Shown piece by piece: positions 42,133-50,390 of a stretch of 64,000 bases of DNA. This stretch comes from Chryseobacterium sp. IHB B 17019 (GTDB lineage Bacteria > Bacteroidota > Bacteroidia > Flavobacteriales > Weeksellaceae), in the NCBI RefSeq assembly GCF_001456155.1, contig NZ_CP013293.1, positions 2,976,001 through 3,040,000 of the forward strand, in the 5' to 3' direction. Numbering within the stretch: the stretch's first letter is position 1; each line of letters begins with the position of its first letter. Both the position numbers and the translations under genes were made by a program. The notes below the pieces were generated by a model. That model saw only the letters and a program-made list of their open reading frames with translations. It searched no databases and was not told the origin of the DNA.

Positions 42133-44031
42133 TTAGTTAACTAAGAATTTTTTTGAGTTTTTTATTCCATTATTAGAATGATTAATAATATAAACTCCTT
42201 TTGGAAGCTCATGATAAATTTTAATTTCGTTTGTCTTTGAATTTCCTTTCTGAATTAGCTTTCCGCTCATCTCTGAAATTTGATAATCCCCGAAAACTTC
42301 ATTTTTGTTTCCTAATAGTTTTAATGTATTCTCGGCCTTTACAAACACTATTGTAGCGTTTGAATTATCTTTTACTTCAGAAGTTCCTAAAACATCCATG
42401 ATTCTTACAGCATAATCTTCCATCTGACCGTACTGTAATTGGGAACATGCATCATAGTCCGGAAGAACAGCTGATGCAAAAGTGGCAGCGTCTACAGCAA
42501 CCCTCATTCTCAGATATACATTTTTAACAGCAGTTGCAGGAGGGGTGATGTTACTTGTAAGTACCATTTCCTCTCCGCCAGGAATCATAGCGGATAAATT
42601 ATTTACTACTAATTCTGATGCTTCAAATGCACCATTGTTATTATAATCTATCCAAATTTTTGTTCTAAATTTATTAGATTGACTAAAGCCATTAGCATAC
42701 GTAACATCAATAGGAGTTGCTGAATTTGCAGCAATATCCGTGTAGTAAGCCGGTCTTATACAAGTAGCATTAGCATAATCCGCATAGAATATAGGTGCCG
42801 CTTCATCAGAATCATACCCGTTGGTCATACTATTAATAGTATTCATTTGCACTCTATATGGACCAATTGCAAAGTTATTATTCGCCGGATGTGCAGTACC
42901 TACCGGATTACATTGTGCTGCAATTACAGAGACAGGAGATGGAACTGCTACAGAAGGGTCTTTTGCCCCCAGAGAATTCAGAAGATTACTTCTATATTCC
43001 ATCATCATGAGGATCGCTCTTTCTCTTTGGCCTTGCGTAAATTTCCTGTTGGAATTAGTATAATTCATCACATTATATTGAGTTCCATCATAGTTTACTC
43101 CTGTACATGGATCAATACTGCTGTTATTGGGAACTGGTACTCCGTACATACTTCGTGATGGTGATGTGTCACAAACCCTGTCTCCATCCGTCGCACAGTT
43201 ATTATTAGGCGGACAAGTATTCTGGCTTGTATGACTTACCCCCTGAAAAGTATGGTATAACCCGAACGCGTGTCCCAATTCATGGGTAAGAGTTGTGTCA
43301 TTAGCATTTTTAATGGTTGCCACCTTCATGAAACTTTCATAGCCATAATCATAAGAATCCGGGAATCTCGCATACCCCATTAATCCGTAACTTAGCTGCT
43401 GTTGCCCATCAAACCCTATTACAACATAGATATTAAAATAAGAATTTTCTGGCCAGTGTGGTGCTAATTGATTTTTAATTGCAGAATCCGATGCACCATT
43501 ATTCCCCTGCATTGCTACACCACCTGTATCATATCCTGCAAGAACACTTCCATTGTATCTTACAATTCCTGTTGTAGGAGTACAGCTCGGAGACCTTTTC
43601 GCAAGCACAAGCTTAAAAGGCATTACATTACCTCCTGCAGGACCAGAACCTTCCGGATAAAAACTATTGCCATACGTAGTTGCATACATTCTATTGGCCC
43701 TGTCTATCCAGTTTATAATTTCCTGATCAGTAACCGCCAGATTGGCATTTGCTGCAGCATTCGATTCTATGACATGCACTACAACAGGAATTTCATATAC
43801 TTGCCCTGTATAAAGACCATTCCATGAGCTTGCGCCTCCTACTTTATTCAAATACGACTGCTTGTTAATACTGCTGAATTTTAAGTCAGTCTGCTGTCTA
43901 ATTTTCTTTAAATTAGGATATTTCATGTCCATTTTTTCCATTTCAGTATCAAAACCGCAAAAATTTTGATTATTCTGGGAAAATACATTAAAAAAAGTAA
44001 TTAATGTAAGTAAAAGTACAAATCTTCTCAT
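42133..44031 (-). CDS. Secreted M43-like zinc metalloprotease with GEVED and T9SS type A domains
   Basis: 632 aa. The signal peptide is MRRFVLLLTLITFFNVFSQ. The extended zinc site HELGHAFGLYH (~248) matches the HExxHxxGxxH of metzincins and fits pappalysin-like (M43) proteases; a downstream MNYTNSNRKFTQGQ carries the Met-turn. Residues ~455-545 look like a GEVED domain (WIDYNNNGAFEASE... YGQMEDYAV). The last ~70 residues are a T9SS type A sorting domain (GDYQISEMSGKLIQKGN... PKGVYIINHS... KKFLVN). It is probably a secreted or surface protease for external protein; substrate unknown. A terminator closes it, so it is separate from the lipoprotein genes behind it. Confidence 0.88.
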   Translation of the reverse strand: MRRFVLLLTLITFFNVFSQNNQNFCGFDTEMEKMDMKYPNLKKIRQQTDLKFSSINKQSYLNKVGGASSWNGLYTGQVYEIPVVVHVIESNAAANANLAVTDQEIINWIDRANRMYATTYGNSFYPEGSGPAGGNVMPFKLVLAKRSPSCTPTTGIVRYNGSVLAGYDTGGVAMQGNNGASDSAIKNQLAPHWPENSYFNIYVVIGFDGQQQLSYGLMGYARFPDSYDYGYESFMKVATIKNANDTTLTHELGHAFGLYHTFQGVSHTSQNTCPPNNNCATDGDRVCDTSPSRSMYGVPVPNNSSIDPCTGVNYDGTQYNVMNYTNSNRKFTQGQRERAILMMMEYRSNLLNSLGAKDPSVAVPSPVSVIAAQCNPVGTAHPANNNFAIGPYRVQMNTINSMTNGYDSDEAAPIFYADYANATCIRPAYYTDIAANSATPIDVTYANGFSQSNKFRTKIWIDYNNNGAFEASELVVNNLSAMIPGGEEMVLTSNITPPATAVKNVYLRMRVAVDAATFASAVLPDYDACSQLQYGQMEDYAVRIMDVLGTSEVKDNSNATIVFVKAENTLKLLGNKNEVFGDYQISEMSGKLIQKGNSKTNEIKIYHELPKGVYIINHSNNGIKNSKKFLVN

Positions 44032-44176
44032 TATTTATATTTTTAAGTTAAAAACTTTGCGAATATAGTAATTTAATTATTTAAAAGAAAATTAAAAACT
44101 ATTTCTAACTTAAATACAAAACAGCATACTTGGTAAAACATAATACTATCTTTTACAATGGTATGATTTTTAGTAT

Positions 44177-44184
44177 TATATTTG
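44177..44184 (+). promoter_or_regulatory. -7 box for the DUF4407 gene
   Basis: TATATTTG matches TAnnTTTG, 15 bp before the chosen ATG at 44200. Confidence 0.55.
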
Positions 44185-44199
44185 TATAAATTTTCTAGC

Positions 44200-45270
44200 A
44201 TGAAAAATAACCAACAAACTATAAATCAACAGAATCATAAAATAAATTGGTTCCAAAAGTTTCTAATGGTCTGTTCCGGAGGAAACATTCATATTTTAAG
44301 AAAAACACCAAGCGAATGGAATAAGTTTTCAGGAATTGGAGGTATTGTTCTTTTTACGGCTGTTTTTGCTACGCTTTCCGCAGGTTATGCGATGTATACT
44401 GTATTTGATAATATCTGGACATCTATTGGTTTTGGAGTTTTATGGGGACTGATGATCTTCAACCTGGATCGTTATATCGTTTCTTCTATTAAGAAAACAG
44501 GAACCTGGTGGAATCAGATTTTAATGGCAATTCCCCGCTTGGTTCTCGCAACTTTTTTAGGAATTATTATTTCTAAACCTTTGGAGCTTAAAATTTTTGA
44601 AAAGGAAGTTAATAAACAATTAAATACTATTATCCAAAGGAATAAAAAACAGCTTCAGGGCGAAATGAACGGAAGAATCCTTCAACAGAGCGGCCCTTTT
44701 GAAACTGAAAAGAAACAGATTTCCGATAAAGTTGCCCTATATCAAAAATCATATGATTCTGCTGCGGTGGAACTTGAAAAAGAGATTTTAGGAAAACAAT
44801 CCGGATTAACGAGTGGAAAAGAAGGCTTCGGCCCGAACGCAAAACGTAAGCAAGAGCTCAAAGAGCAAAGAAGACAGGATCTTGAAAATTACCAGAAGCA
44901 GGTGGCTTCAAGACTGGAATATTTAGATAAAGAAATTTCGAAGGTCTATACCAATCTGGAAACAGAAAGAAAATCAACGGAAACATTTGAAGATAAATTC
45001 AATGGTTTTGCGGCACGACTACAGGCTTTGGATGAGCTGGGCAAAAATTCTGCGATCATTGGTGTGGCTGCGGCTTTCATTATGGGATTATTTATTTGCC
45101 TTGAAATTTCCCCGGTTTTGGTTAAGCTGATTTCCCACGTCGGACCTTACGATTACCTTTTAGAAAAAACAGAAAATGATTTCCGACTCTATTCAAAAGA
45201 AAAAGTAGAAAAAGGAAATGCCCTGACGGATTTCAGGATTGATGATTTTAAAGATAATTTGTACAAATAA
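44200..45270 (+). CDS. DUF4407 membrane protein
   Basis: 356 aa from the ATG at 44200. The upstream in-frame TTG at 44182 overlaps the promoter. The DUF4407 N-terminus (FLMVCSGGNIHILRKTPSEW) leads into two membrane helices (~45-95, AVFATLSAGYAMYTVFDN and WGLMIFNLDRYIVSS) and a third (~115-135). A long charged coiled-coil region (~140-275) and a fourth helix (~280-305, IIGVAAAFIMGLFICLE) follow. The LDRY motif after helix 2 is typical of the family. The function is unknown; the shape suggests a periplasm-facing or cytoplasmic coiled coil held at the inner membrane. Confidence 0.85.
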   Translation: MKNNQQTINQQNHKINWFQKFLMVCSGGNIHILRKTPSEWNKFSGIGGIVLFTAVFATLSAGYAMYTVFDNIWTSIGFGVLWGLMIFNLDRYIVSSIKKTGTWWNQILMAIPRLVLATFLGIIISKPLELKIFEKEVNKQLNTIIQRNKKQLQGEMNGRILQQSGPFETEKKQISDKVALYQKSYDSAAVELEKEILGKQSGLTSGKEGFGPNAKRKQELKEQRRQDLENYQKQVASRLEYLDKEISKVYTNLETERKSTETFEDKFNGFAARLQALDELGKNSAIIGVAAAFIMGLFICLEISPVLVKLISHVGPYDYLLEKTENDFRLYSKEKVEKGNALTDFRIDDFKDNLYK

Positions 45271-45291
45271 TTCATTTATATTAAAATAAAT

Positions 45292-45324
45292 TTACCTTTC
45301 AGCTAACTCTGGAAGGTTTTTTTA
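45292..45324 (+). terminator. Terminator after the DUF4407 gene
   Basis: The stem ACCTTTCAG / CTGGAAGGT with a 6-nt loop, then T7. Confidence 0.8.
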
Positions 45325-45354
45325 TTTTTTAAACAAAATATGTTGAATATTTTA

Positions 45355-45362
45355 TAACTTTG
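45355..45362 (+). promoter_or_regulatory. -7 box for the tail-collar/T9SS pair
   Basis: TAACTTTG matches TAnnTTTG, 28 bp before the ATG. Confidence 0.55.
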
Positions 45363-45390
45363 ATACAACCTAAAAAATAAAACTAACACC

Positions 45391-45984
45391 ATGAAAAAAC
45401 TAGCTTTAGCATGTGCGCTGATCTTCAGCTGTGCATTCACAAATTCTTTAAAAGCTCAAGGATCAGATCCTTTCCTAGGGCAGATTGCATTCGTACCTTA
45501 TAATTTTGTTCCGCAAAACTGGGCACCTTGTAATGGACAATTAATGTCAATATCACAAAATCAGGCTCTATTTTCACTTCTTGGAACGATGTATGGTGGA
45601 AACGGAACCACAACTTTTGCCTTACCAGACATGAGGGGAAGAGTACTTGTTCATGAAGGGCAGGCTCCCGGAGGACCTACAAACTACATAATGGGACAAT
45701 CAGGCGGATCAGAAAGTGTAACCTTATTAGTAACACAAATGCCGTCTCACTCTCATACTGTAAATGCCGTAACAGCCGAAGGAAATCAGAACACACCGAC
45801 AAATACACTTCCGGCAGACACAAAAGGATTAGACAAAGAATATTCTGACGCAAACGCGAATACCACAATGAAAGCAACAATGGTAAATCCTACAGGAGGA
45901 AGCCAGCCTCACGAAAACAGGCCACCATTTGTAACTCTGAAATGTATTATCGCATTATACGGAATTTACCCATCACACCCATAA
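45391..45984 (+). CDS. Secreted tail-collar-domain protein (microcystin-dependent-protein-like)
   Basis: 197 aa. A signal peptide (MKKLALACALIFSCAFTNSLKAQ) comes before a phage tail-collar domain (FLGQIAFVPYNFVPQNWAPC, LFSLLGTMYGGNGTTTF, LPDMRGR, ~27-85), then a His-rich stretch (MPSHSHTV) and a C-terminal LKCIIALYGIYP strand. The same domain occurs in MdpB-type proteins found in many Bacteroidota without phage around them. The export signal makes it extracellular or periplasmic, which is odd for a virion part. The T9SS protein gene begins 4 bp after its stop, so the two are co-transcribed. Confidence 0.82.
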   Translation: MKKLALACALIFSCAFTNSLKAQGSDPFLGQIAFVPYNFVPQNWAPCNGQLMSISQNQALFSLLGTMYGGNGTTTFALPDMRGRVLVHEGQAPGGPTNYIMGQSGGSESVTLLVTQMPSHSHTVNAVTAEGNQNTPTNTLPADTKGLDKEYSDANANTTMKATMVNPTGGSQPHENRPPFVTLKCIIALYGIYPSHP

Positions 45985-45987
45985 GCT

Positions 45988-46686
45988 ATGAAAACACTTT
46001 ACTTATTATGCCTAGCTCTTGGGAGTTCGGCTTTTGCACAACAGACCATTACATTCAATGGCTGTCATAATGTATTTGACAATCAAAATTTTGTTTTCAG
46101 TAAAACAGGCGTAGATGCTTACAATAAAAACATTTACATTACCACTCCTGTTGATGGACAATCCTGCAGCGGCTTAGGTACATGCGAATTCAAAATTCAG
46201 TGGAATAATGCTTTGTCAAGATGGGAGTTTCTGGCTGATGAGGGATATGGGACATTTGCAAATCCAAATTTGATTTATTATAATTCTACCGGAAATAATA
46301 ACTTTTTACCTAACCCACCCTCAATTACCTTTGGAACTTGGGTTGAAAATACCACATTCACTCAAACAGCAGGAGGTTGTGGCGGAAACTTAACTTCAGC
46401 AAATTCGACCATGACTGGTGACGTTCACAGCGGCTCACTTGCTGTTTCAGATGTGAAAGGAGATTCTAAAATCCAGATTTTCCCAAATCCGGTTGCTGAT
46501 ATGATCAGAATTTCCGGAATTGACAACGGGCAGTCTATTCAGATTTACAATATGGCTGGCCAGCTTGTAAAATCGGAAGCATTTGATCAGAAGATTAATG
46601 TTTCTCAACTCACTTCAGGTGTTTATTTGTTAAAAATCAATACCAAGAACTTCCAGACTCATGAATTTAAATTCGTGAAAAAATAA
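45988..46686 (+). CDS. Secreted protein with T9SS type A sorting domain
   Basis: 232 aa. The signal peptide MKTLYLLCLALGSSAFAQ is followed by a beta-rich domain (~20-150; TFNGCHNVFDNQNFVF, CSGLGTCEFKIQWNNA, several aromatic-glycine turns, four cysteines that could pair) and a type A domain (IQIFPNPVADMIRISG... LTSGVYLLKINTKN... FKFVKK, ~165-232). It is exported by T9SS and probably displayed. The cargo domain is not one I recognise. It forms an operon with the upstream tail-collar protein (3-bp gap), so the two may act together at the surface. Confidence 0.8.
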   Translation: MKTLYLLCLALGSSAFAQQTITFNGCHNVFDNQNFVFSKTGVDAYNKNIYITTPVDGQSCSGLGTCEFKIQWNNALSRWEFLADEGYGTFANPNLIYYNSTGNNNFLPNPPSITFGTWVENTTFTQTAGGCGGNLTSANSTMTGDVHSGSLAVSDVKGDSKIQIFPNPVADMIRISGIDNGQSIQIYNMAGQLVKSEAFDQKINVSQLTSGVYLLKINTKNFQTHEFKFVKK

Positions 46687-46722
46687 AACACACAATGTCT
46701 CTATAAAATCTTAATTATATTG

Positions 46723-46755
46723 AAAGCCTTCGAAATTTTTCGGAGGTTTTTCTTT
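46723..46755 (+). terminator. Terminator after the tail-collar/T9SS pair
   Basis: An imperfect stem AAGCCTTCGAAA / TTTTTCGGAGGTTT followed by a T-run. Confidence 0.7.
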
Positions 46756-46790
46756 TTTCATTAAGGAACATTTTTTGTAGAAAATTATAC

Positions 46791-46988
46791 ATGCCATCCT
46801 CAGTCGTCAATAATTATATTTATTTTCCGGAAACTGAAATATTGCGAATCATATATCAGTCTGGAGCAGTGTATGATTACCTGAAAGTTCCGACAGAGAT
46901 TTTTGACAGGTTTCGAACAGCGCAGTCGAAAGGCAGATTTTTAAATTATGTAATTAAGCCTAAGTTTAAATATAAAAAGGTTGAATGA
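46791..46988 (+). CDS. KTSC domain protein
   Basis: 65 aa. The whole protein is one KTSC domain: MPSSVVNNYIYFPETEILRI, QSGAVYDYLKVPTEIFDRF, QSKGRFLNYVIKPKF. The domain is named after lysyl-tRNA synthetase C-terminal-like proteins and is usually encoded as a stand-alone small cytoplasmic protein of unknown role. It follows a terminator and has no clear -7 box, so its regulation is unclear. Confidence 0.8.
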   Translation: MPSSVVNNYIYFPETEILRIIYQSGAVYDYLKVPTEIFDRFRTAQSKGRFLNYVIKPKFKYKKVE

Positions 46989-47106
46989 TGGAAATTATTT
47001 AAGATAAATTTAAGCAACCGATTACATCATAATCAAATACTTATTCCTAATTTTATTCTACAATTCATACAAATAGATTTATTTTAATCAAACACCACAA
47101 AATAAT

Positions 47107-47574
47107 ATGATATTAGAAAAAGGAACACCGGCACCGGATTTCGAGCTACACGCTACTCCCGACCAGAAATTAAAACGATCAGATTTTTTAGGTAAAAACT
47201 TAATTTTGGTCTTTTATCCGGCAGACTGGAGCCCTGTCTGCGGAGATCAGGTTGCTTTATATAATGAAATGCTCAGCATTTTCCGTAAATACAACGCTGA
47301 GATTTTAGGGATTTCCGTGGATAGTTCTTGGTGTCATGATGCTTTTATGGCAGACCGGAAACTGCATTATCCGTTGCTTGCAGATTTTAACCCAAAAGGT
47401 GAAATTTCGAAAAAATATGGCGTTTATAATGAGGAAAAGGGAACTTCAAAACGAGCCTTATTCGTAATTGATAAAGAAGGAACAATCCAGTGGAGCTATC
47501 TGTCGCCGGACGGAATCAATCCCGGCGCTGACGGGATTATTGATGCTTTAGAAAATTTAAATAAAAACTCATAA
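47107..47574 (+). CDS. Peroxiredoxin (AhpC/TSA-like)
   Basis: 155 aa. A thioredoxin-fold peroxiredoxin that reduces hydrogen peroxide or organic peroxides. The peroxidatic cysteine lies in YPADWSPVCGDQ (~44), with W and S where the common motif is PxxxTxxC. A second cysteine is at ~77 (SWCHDAF), and the fold continues with KYGVYNEEKGTSKRALFVID. No signal peptide, so cytoplasmic. The thioredoxin-like gene starts 3 bp after its stop, which suggests that protein may act as the reductant. Confidence 0.88.
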   Translation: MILEKGTPAPDFELHATPDQKLKRSDFLGKNLILVFYPADWSPVCGDQVALYNEMLSIFRKYNAEILGISVDSSWCHDAFMADRKLHYPLLADFNPKGEISKKYGVYNEEKGTSKRALFVIDKEGTIQWSYLSPDGINPGADGIIDALENLNKNS

Positions 47575-47577
47575 TTT

Positions 47578-48096
47578 ATGTCTACATTAAGAATTCCAAT
47601 CGGTCCGAATGACCATGTTCAGGGAAATCTGGAAACAGCAAAAATCGTTTTGGTGGAATATGGAGATTACCAGTGTCCTTATTGTGGACACGCCTTTCCT
47701 TTAGTGAAAAAGTTTGTGGATGAATACGGTGATGATGTGGCTTTTGTCTTTAGGAATTTTCCCTTAACTGATTCTCATCAATACGCAATGGCTGCTGCCA
47801 CTATTGCTGAAGCTGCCGGAAAGCAAGGGAAGTTTTGGGAAATGCACGATCTCATCTACGAAAATCAGGACAGTCTGAATGAAGAAATGCTGAAAGAATC
47901 CGTAAAAACGTTACAGCTTGATTTTAATAAAATTGAAAATGATATTAACACGGCCGATATTCAGGATAAAATTGAAAGTGATTTTGAAGGCGGCGTAAGA
48001 AGCGGTGTAAACGGCACTCCCTCATTCTTTGTTAATGACCAAAAATGGGAGGATTATGACGGAACATACAATTCTTTTGTTGAACTAATTTCTTAG
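47578..48096 (+). CDS. DsbA-family thioredoxin-like protein
   Basis: 172 aa. The active site CPYC (33-36, in YGDYQCPYCGHAFP) and the cis-proline loop NGTPSFFVN define a DsbA/thioredoxin_4-like oxidoreductase with an inserted helical domain (~70-130). It lacks a signal peptide, so it is cytoplasmic rather than a periplasmic disulphide maker. Translational linkage (3-bp gap) with the peroxiredoxin fits an electron-donor or peroxide-repair role, which is inference. A palindromic repeat follows the gene. Confidence 0.85.
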   Translation: MSTLRIPIGPNDHVQGNLETAKIVLVEYGDYQCPYCGHAFPLVKKFVDEYGDDVAFVFRNFPLTDSHQYAMAAATIAEAAGKQGKFWEMHDLIYENQDSLNEEMLKESVKTLQLDFNKIENDINTADIQDKIESDFEGGVRSGVNGTPSFFVNDQKWEDYDGTYNSFVELIS

Positions 48097-48120
48097 TTGA
48101 AGAATAATTGAAATATAAGT

Positions 48121-48180
48121 TTGGGCTAAAGCCAATCTACAACGTCTTTTAAAAGCGGGCTAAAGCCCGCTCCTATTGAT
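48121..48180. repeat. REP-like palindromic repeat (GGGCTAAAGCCC type)
   Basis: Two related hairpins: TTGGGCTAAAGCCAA (48121-48135) and the perfect GCGGGCTAAAGCCCGC (48155-48170), ending in TCCTATTGAT. From memory, this unit is scattered between genes in many Flavobacterium and Chryseobacterium genomes. It lies between convergent genes, the typical place for such elements. Confidence 0.7.
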
Positions 48181-48199
48181 AAAACCTCATCAAAAAAAT

Positions 48200-48236
48200 A
48201 AAAAAGCTACCTCAACATTGAGATAGCTTTTTTTAT
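48200..48236. terminator. Terminator between the DsbA-like gene and guaB
   Basis: The stem AAAAAGCTACCTCAA / TTGAGATAGCTTTTT (one mismatch) with A- and T-runs on either side, usable in both directions. Confidence 0.85.
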
Positions 48237-48249
48237 ATTTAATTTATTA

Positions 48250-49710
48250 TTACAAAGAATAATTCGGGGCTTCCTGAGTGATGATAACATCGTGAGGGTG
48301 AGATTCTTTCAATCCGCTTCCTGTGATCATTACCATTTTTGTGTCGTTTTGTAAAGCTTCAATATCCTTAGCTCCACAATATCCCATTCCGGCTCTTAAA
48401 CCTCCTGTTAATTGGAAAATAACATCTTCTAGTTTACCTTTGTGAGGAACTCTACCTTCAATACCTTCCGGAACGAATTTCTTAGCTTCACTCTGGAAAT
48501 ATCTTTCTTTTCCACCTCTCTTCATTGCAGAAAGGCTTCCCATTCCCTGGTATGACTTGAATTTTCTTCCCTGGAAGATAATTTCTTCACCCGGTGCTTC
48601 GTCAGTTCCGGCTAAAAGTGAGCCCAACATTACGGCTCCTGCTCCACTTGCAATTGCTTTTACAATATCTCCCGAAAGCTTGATGCCACCATCTGCAATT
48701 ACGGCAACATTCTTAGTTTTAGCAAATTCGTAAACGTTGTAAATAGCAGACAATTGAGGAACTCCAACACCCGCCACAACTCTCGTTGTACAGATAGAAC
48801 CCGGACCAACACCTACTTTCAGAACGTTTGCTCCTGCTTTAATTAAATCTTCCGCAGCTTCAGCCGTTACAATATTTCCGCCAACGATATCCAAATCCGG
48901 ATATGCCTTTCTGATCTCAGAAATTTTATCTAAAACTCCTTTAGAGTGACCGTGTGCAGAATCAATTCCTACGATATCAACACCTGCTTGTACCAAAGCG
49001 GCGATCCTGTCCATCGTGTCTTCACCAACACCAACACCGGCTCCTACGATCAAACGACCGTTCTGATCTTTGTTGGCATTCGGATATTCTAACTGGTTGT
49101 CAATATCTTTAATGGTAATTAAACCAACTAGTTTATTGTTTTTGTCAACGATAGGAAGCTTTTCAATTCTGCTTTTAAGAAGAATTTCTTTAGCTTTTTC
49201 AAGGTTTGTATCTTTATCGGAAGTGATCAGATTTTCTTTCGTCATGATCTCTTCGACCTTCATATCAAGGTTTTCCTGATATTTTACGTCCCTGTTGGTA
49301 ATAATACCGATTAAAATATTATCGGGATCCACAACCGGAAGGCCGGAGATCTTATATTTAGCCATTGTTTCCTTCGCCTGAGCCAGCGTATGATCTTTTG
49401 AAAGCGTGATAGGGTCGGAAATCATTCCGTTTTCCGAACGTTTTACACGGTTTACCTGTGCAGCCTGTTCCGCGATCGTCATATTCTTATGAATAAAACC
49501 CAAACCGCCCACTCTTGCCAAAGCAATTGCCAGATCGGCCTCTGTAACGGTGTCCATCGCAGCAGAAACTATCGGAACATTAAGCGTAATTTTATCGGTA
49601 AGTCTTGATTTTAATGAAACCTGATTAGGTAAAACTTCTGAATAAGAAGGGACTAGAAGCACGTCATCGAAAGTGATGGCTGTCTCTACAATTTTGTTAT
49701 GAATAGACAT
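48250..49710 (-). CDS. guaB: Inosine-5'-monophosphate dehydrogenase
   Basis: 486 aa. IMPDH oxidises IMP to XMP with NAD+, the committed step of guanine nucleotide synthesis. A (beta/alpha)8 barrel is interrupted at ~95-205 by two CBS domains ([20 protein letters not shown] and [20 protein letters not shown]). The catalytic cysteine is in [11 protein letters not shown] (~300), followed by [14 protein letters not shown] and the flap [14 protein letters not shown]. Length is normal. A -7 box (49724-49731) drives it alone. Confidence 0.97.
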   Translation of the reverse strand: MSIHNKIVETAITFDDVLLVPSYSEVLPNQVSLKSRLTDKITLNVPIVSAAMDTVTEADLAIALARVGGLGFIHKNMTIAEQAAQVNRVKRSENGMISDPITLSKDHTLAQAKETMAKYKISGLPVVDPDNILIGIITNRDVKYQENLDMKVEEIMTKENLITSDKDTNLEKAKEILLKSRIEKLPIVDKNNKLVGLITIKDIDNQLEYPNANKDQNGRLIVGAGVGVGEDTMDRIAALVQAGVDIVGIDSAHGHSKGVLDKISEIRKAYPDLDIVGGNIVTAEAAEDLIKAGANVLKVGVGPGSICTTRVVAGVGVPQLSAIYNVYEFAKTKNVAVIADGGIKLSGDIVKAIASGAGAVMLGSLLAGTDEAPGEEIIFQGRKFKSYQGMGSLSAMKRGGKERYFQSEAKKFVPEGIEGRVPHKGKLEDVIFQLTGGLRAGMGYCGAKDIEALQNDTKMVMITGSGLKESHPHDVIITQEAPNYSL

Positions 49711-49723
49711 CTTTACTTTCTTG

Positions 49724-49731
49724 CAAAATTA
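49724..49731 (-). promoter_or_regulatory. -7 box for guaB
   Basis: The minus strand reads TAATTTTG (TAnnTTTG), 14 bp before the guaB start, so the leader is short. Confidence 0.55.
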
Positions 49732-49802
49732 AGACTTTTCAGCGAGATACGAAAATCGATTTTGATAGTTTAAATAAAACTTAATAATCAATAACTTAAA
49801 TC

Positions 49803-49831
49803 AAAAAACCGCCCGGAATTCCGGAACGGTT
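49803..49831 (-). terminator. Terminator of the sigma/DUF4252 unit
   Basis: A G+C-rich hairpin AACCG...CCGGAATTCCGG...CGGTT with a T-run on the minus strand, placed after the last gene of the unit. Confidence 0.85.
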
Positions 49832-49878
49832 CTCTTGTACAAAATAAAATTAGTATATGATATTGAATATAAAGTGCC

Positions 49879-50379
49879 TTATTTATCCGTTGCCGAAGCA
49901 ATCATTTTTGAAATATCTTTAGCCGTAAAACTTCCTTTCACATCTACAAAAACCAACTCATTATCAGAATTTACAGTGATCAGCATATTTTTAATAGTTT
50001 CACCTTTTTGTTTTACGCGGATATTTACATTATCGCCGTCGTGCTTTATGGTTGCCCAGTCTTCGTAATTGTTGTTATTTAAATAATTAACAAAATCTTT
50101 CAGCATTTGTCGGTCCCCATTTTCTACGGTCATTACCTTTATTTTTGAAACTTTTCTTACGAGGTTAATGATCTCTTCACTTTCACCGTCTTCTTTTAAA
50201 GCTTTTTTGATGTAAGGTTTTGCCAGCAACATCGGAACATTGATGCTCACAAATTTTGCGCCTTTAAAATCGTGTCCCGATTCTGAAAAGAAAGCCATAT
50301 TCGGTCTTTCCGAAACTACGCACGACTGTAGCAGGAACATCGTACAAACGATCAAGAAAATGTTTTTTAAAGTTTTCAT
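49879..50379 (-). CDS. DUF4252 lipoprotein
   Basis: 166 aa. The lipoprotein signal MKTLKNIFLIVCTMFLLQSC (lipobox LQSC, Cys ~20) comes before a single DUF4252 domain (FVSINVPMLLAKPYIKKAL, SKIKVMTVENGDRQMLKDF, VNIRVKQKGETIKNMLITVN, ending SKMIASATDK). The same domain is at the N-terminus of the next protein upstream, so the two are related partners. It is the last gene of a sigma-factor unit and is closed by a strong terminator. The function of DUF4252 is unknown; placement suggests an envelope-stress output. Confidence 0.82.
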   Translation of the reverse strand: MKTLKNIFLIVCTMFLLQSCVVSERPNMAFFSESGHDFKGAKFVSINVPMLLAKPYIKKALKEDGESEEIINLVRKVSKIKVMTVENGDRQMLKDFVNYLNNNNYEDWATIKHDGDNVNIRVKQKGETIKNMLITVNSDNELVFVDVKGSFTAKDISKMIASATDK

Positions 50380-50390
50380 GGTGATTGGTT

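Noticed and set aside
45391..45984. A prophage, because of the phage tail-collar domain
   Set aside because: The protein has a signal peptide, its partner is a T9SS cargo, and no other phage, integrase or lysis gene lies nearby.
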